Positions 62,837 to 64,000 of a stretch of 64,000 nucleotides of DNA are shown in pieces. The DNA comes from an uncultured Eubacteriales bacterium (lineage in GTDB: Bacteria > Bacillota > Clostridia > Tissierellales > Peptoniphilaceae). Where the stretch lies: positions 1 through 64,000 of the forward strand of contig UQDI01000008.1 of assembly GCA_900539725.1 (NCBI GenBank), given 5' to 3'. Made by a program: the position numbers and the translations under genes. A model generated the notes under the pieces. The model had not been told where the DNA came from, did no database searches, and saw only the letters and a list, made by a program, of their open reading frames with translations. The stretch's first letter is position 1; the number at the start of each line of letters is the position of its first letter.

Positions 62837-63533
62837 AAGGCTTGGTACAACAATAAAAGAGAACTTTTTAGTGCTTATAGTCATGATGCTAGGTCTATTT
62901 GCCTTTGATTATGTGACAAACTTGCTAGCTGGAGCACTTGCAATGGCGCTTGGAGGCGGCTTTGCCATCATGCTTATAAGTCTCTTTATGTATATACTTA
63001 TGCTTTTGAAATTTTCACTAGTGGCAAGCCTATTATCAAGAGCGGTAGAAGGAGAGAAGATTAGCTTAAACAGCATATTTATGGGCTATAAGTATTACTT
63101 AACGAAGCTAGTTAACTACGTCTTCATTACTTATCTATTTGGCTTAGTTTTGGATATGGCCTTTAGATCAGGCTCGTTCACAGATCCATATCAAGTGGAC
63201 CACAGCCTATTATACGCCAAAATGCTAGTAAACTTTATCGTTGTATTCATTTTTAATGCATCGTTTGAAACACTTTACCAAACAGCTAACAATAGCATAT
63301 CCATCTTCACATACGGAGCGAAATTCTTTTTTAATAACTTCCTGCAATGGTTATTCGCAGCAATACTATTAGTCCTTGCACTTAACAGTGATATATTTGC
63401 AGGCGACATCATTTTAAAAGACCTAGTTAGCTACGTCTTAATGCCAATCATCTTCATATATAGAGGCCACCTATTTAAAATACTTGACAATTCATCCATG
63501 AGAATGAGAGCATTTAGAAGGAGAATGGACTAA
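62790..63533 (+). CDS. Polytopic membrane protein, unknown function
   Basis: A 247-residue protein with about six hydrophobic helices (first near residues 25-45, then glycine-rich LAGALAMALGGGFAIMLISLFMY) and a short basic C-terminus. No family is recognised. It could resemble the membrane domains of glycerophosphodiesterase-type proteins, but this is not supported by a motif. The start is ATG 62790, or possibly 62796, after AAAGG; it overlaps the radical SAM gene, so the two are coupled. Confidence 0.75.
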   Translation: MTMFKDIIYTNTEAFKRLGTTIKENFLVLIVMMLGLFAFDYVTNLLAGALAMALGGGFAIMLISLFMYILMLLKFSLVASLLSRAVEGEKISLNSIFMGYKYYLTKLVNYVFITYLFGLVLDMAFRSGSFTDPYQVDHSLLYAKMLVNFIVVFIFNASFETLYQTANNSISIFTYGAKFFFNNFLQWLFAAILLVLALNSDIFAGDIILKDLVSYVLMPIIFIYRGHLFKILDNSSMRMRAFRRRMD

Positions 63534-64000
63534 TGAATATCGATAGCTTTAAATATTTACTTAGTGAAATATTTTTCATAGACTTAAAAGAAGAGCATGG
63601 CGCCTTCAAAAAGAACGTTGAATATCCTGTACTTATCAAGGACATGAGAAATATAGTAAAAGAGAATAAAGAAGATATAGATGCAAAGCTATTTTTAAGA
63701 GCTATACCCATAGTTTTGTCGCTCGATAATAATTTTACGCACAAGGATGCTTATGAAGATGCAATAAAAACTGTGAAGGACTTTGATAAATTCTTATTGC
63801 ATGAAAGTTTAAACGAAGGCAATGACATAGATATAAGGTTAGTCTACGCCTATTATCTAAAAGAAAATTACGACGATGTAAATTATGTGTATTTATATGT
63901 TTCACTTCTAGAAGAAAAGTACAAAGAAAAGGCCATTGACGAAGCAATAGAAATCTTTGAAAAGATCTATCTTGATAATAAAGAAGCAAAATACGCTTTA
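63533..64000 (+). CDS. Unknown protein, truncated by the window end
   Basis: At least 156 residues without stop to the right edge. It starts in TAATG on the preceding stop, after AGGAG (63519-63523). The visible part (MNIDSFKYLLSEIFF at the start, then alternating acidic and aromatic helices such as EEKYKEKAIDEAIEIFEKIYLDNKEA, cut here to AIDEAIEIFEKIYLDNKEA) looks like helical TPR-type repeats. No function can be given. Confidence 0.75.
   Translation, partial: MNIDSFKYLLSEIFFIDLKEEHGAFKKNVEYPVLIKDMRNIVKENKEDIDAKLFLRAIPIVLSLDNNFTHKDAYEDAIKTVKDFDKFLLHESLNEGNDIDIRLVYAYYLKENYDDVNYVYLYVSLLEEKYKEKAIDEAIEIFEKIYLDNKEAKYAL

Noticed and set aside
1..64000. tRNA, rRNA or CRISPR arrays
   Set aside because: Gaps between genes are mostly too short, and I saw no cloverleaf, no rRNA-like sequence and no regularly spaced repeats.

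Overview
The window looks like chromosome from a low-GC Gram-positive anaerobe of the Firmicutes. The gene neighbourhoods (yybS-gdpP-rplI-dnaB, dnaD-dnaI, infC-rpmI-rplT, cdaA-cdaR, addB-addA, pheS-pheT-zapA-mutS2) are typical of Bacillota. Protein style and the lack of any outer-membrane gene would fit the Tissierellia/Peptoniphilaceae. That placement is inference from gene content and codon style; no rRNA is present. Most promoters carry a TRTG-type extended -10 element (TGTGATATAAT and variants), as in Bacillus-type sigma-A promoters.

Layout. 1-252: two terminator-like hairpins, a 3' relic of an insertion sequence and a promoter. 253-12315: a long, tightly packed rightward operon-like run with a small membrane protein, TldD/TldE-type proteases, pyrE, yybS, gdpP (c-di-AMP phosphodiesterase), rplI, dnaB, a GNAT acetyltransferase, DnaD- and DnaI-like replication proteins and serS. 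12316-15707: a flavin reductase (minus strand), paired half-size chromate transporters, pta and folA. 15728-16830: an intact IS481-like element in the folA terminator, bounded by 28-bp direct repeats. 16854-24581: a type I restriction-modification locus hsdM-rhuM-(small ORF)-hsdS-hsdR. 24592-26532: nitrilase-like hydrolase, FMN-binding protein and AlkD-like protein. 26536-28202: a minus-strand MltG-domain protein and an RluA pseudouridine synthase. 28199-37003: addB-addA, an OmpR-type two-component system and a lipoprotein, all overlapping or nearly so. 37010-41325: a small membrane protein, GIY-YIG and RecX (minus strand), then FHA-FtsW-PBP. 41340-45244: pepF and the c-di-AMP synthase genes cdaA-cdaR. 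45312-46930: an ABC transporter behind a promoter with a G10 tract. 46990-48255: infC-rpmI-rplT with an L20-type leader and an AUU start for infC. 48278-51051: KtrB/KtrA potassium transport and an rRNA methyltransferase. 51062-64000: pheS, pheT, zapA, a U32 protein, mutS2, argS, a radical SAM protein, a membrane protein and one truncated gene.

The most interesting system is the type I R-M locus. Its HsdS has three target-recognition modules instead of two. It contains three tandem 12-bp repeats (ELQS linker, the EcoR124-style spacing device) and a G8 tract at codons 400-402, exactly between modules 2 and 3. Loss or gain of one G would end the protein at 405 or 407 residues, the canonical two-module size, so the tract could switch between a normal and an extended specificity subunit. 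A second homopolymer (G10) lies in the promoter spacer of the ABC transporter at 45325-45334. Two poly-G tracts in an A+T-rich 64 kb window suggest that the organism uses G-tract phase variation.

Functional links: CdaA (synthesis), GdpP (breakdown) and KtrA (known as a c-di-AMP receptor in other Firmicutes) are all present, giving a cyclic-di-AMP/potassium circuit. The replication genes (dnaB, dnaD, dnaI) and recombination genes (addAB, recX, mutS2) are also well represented.
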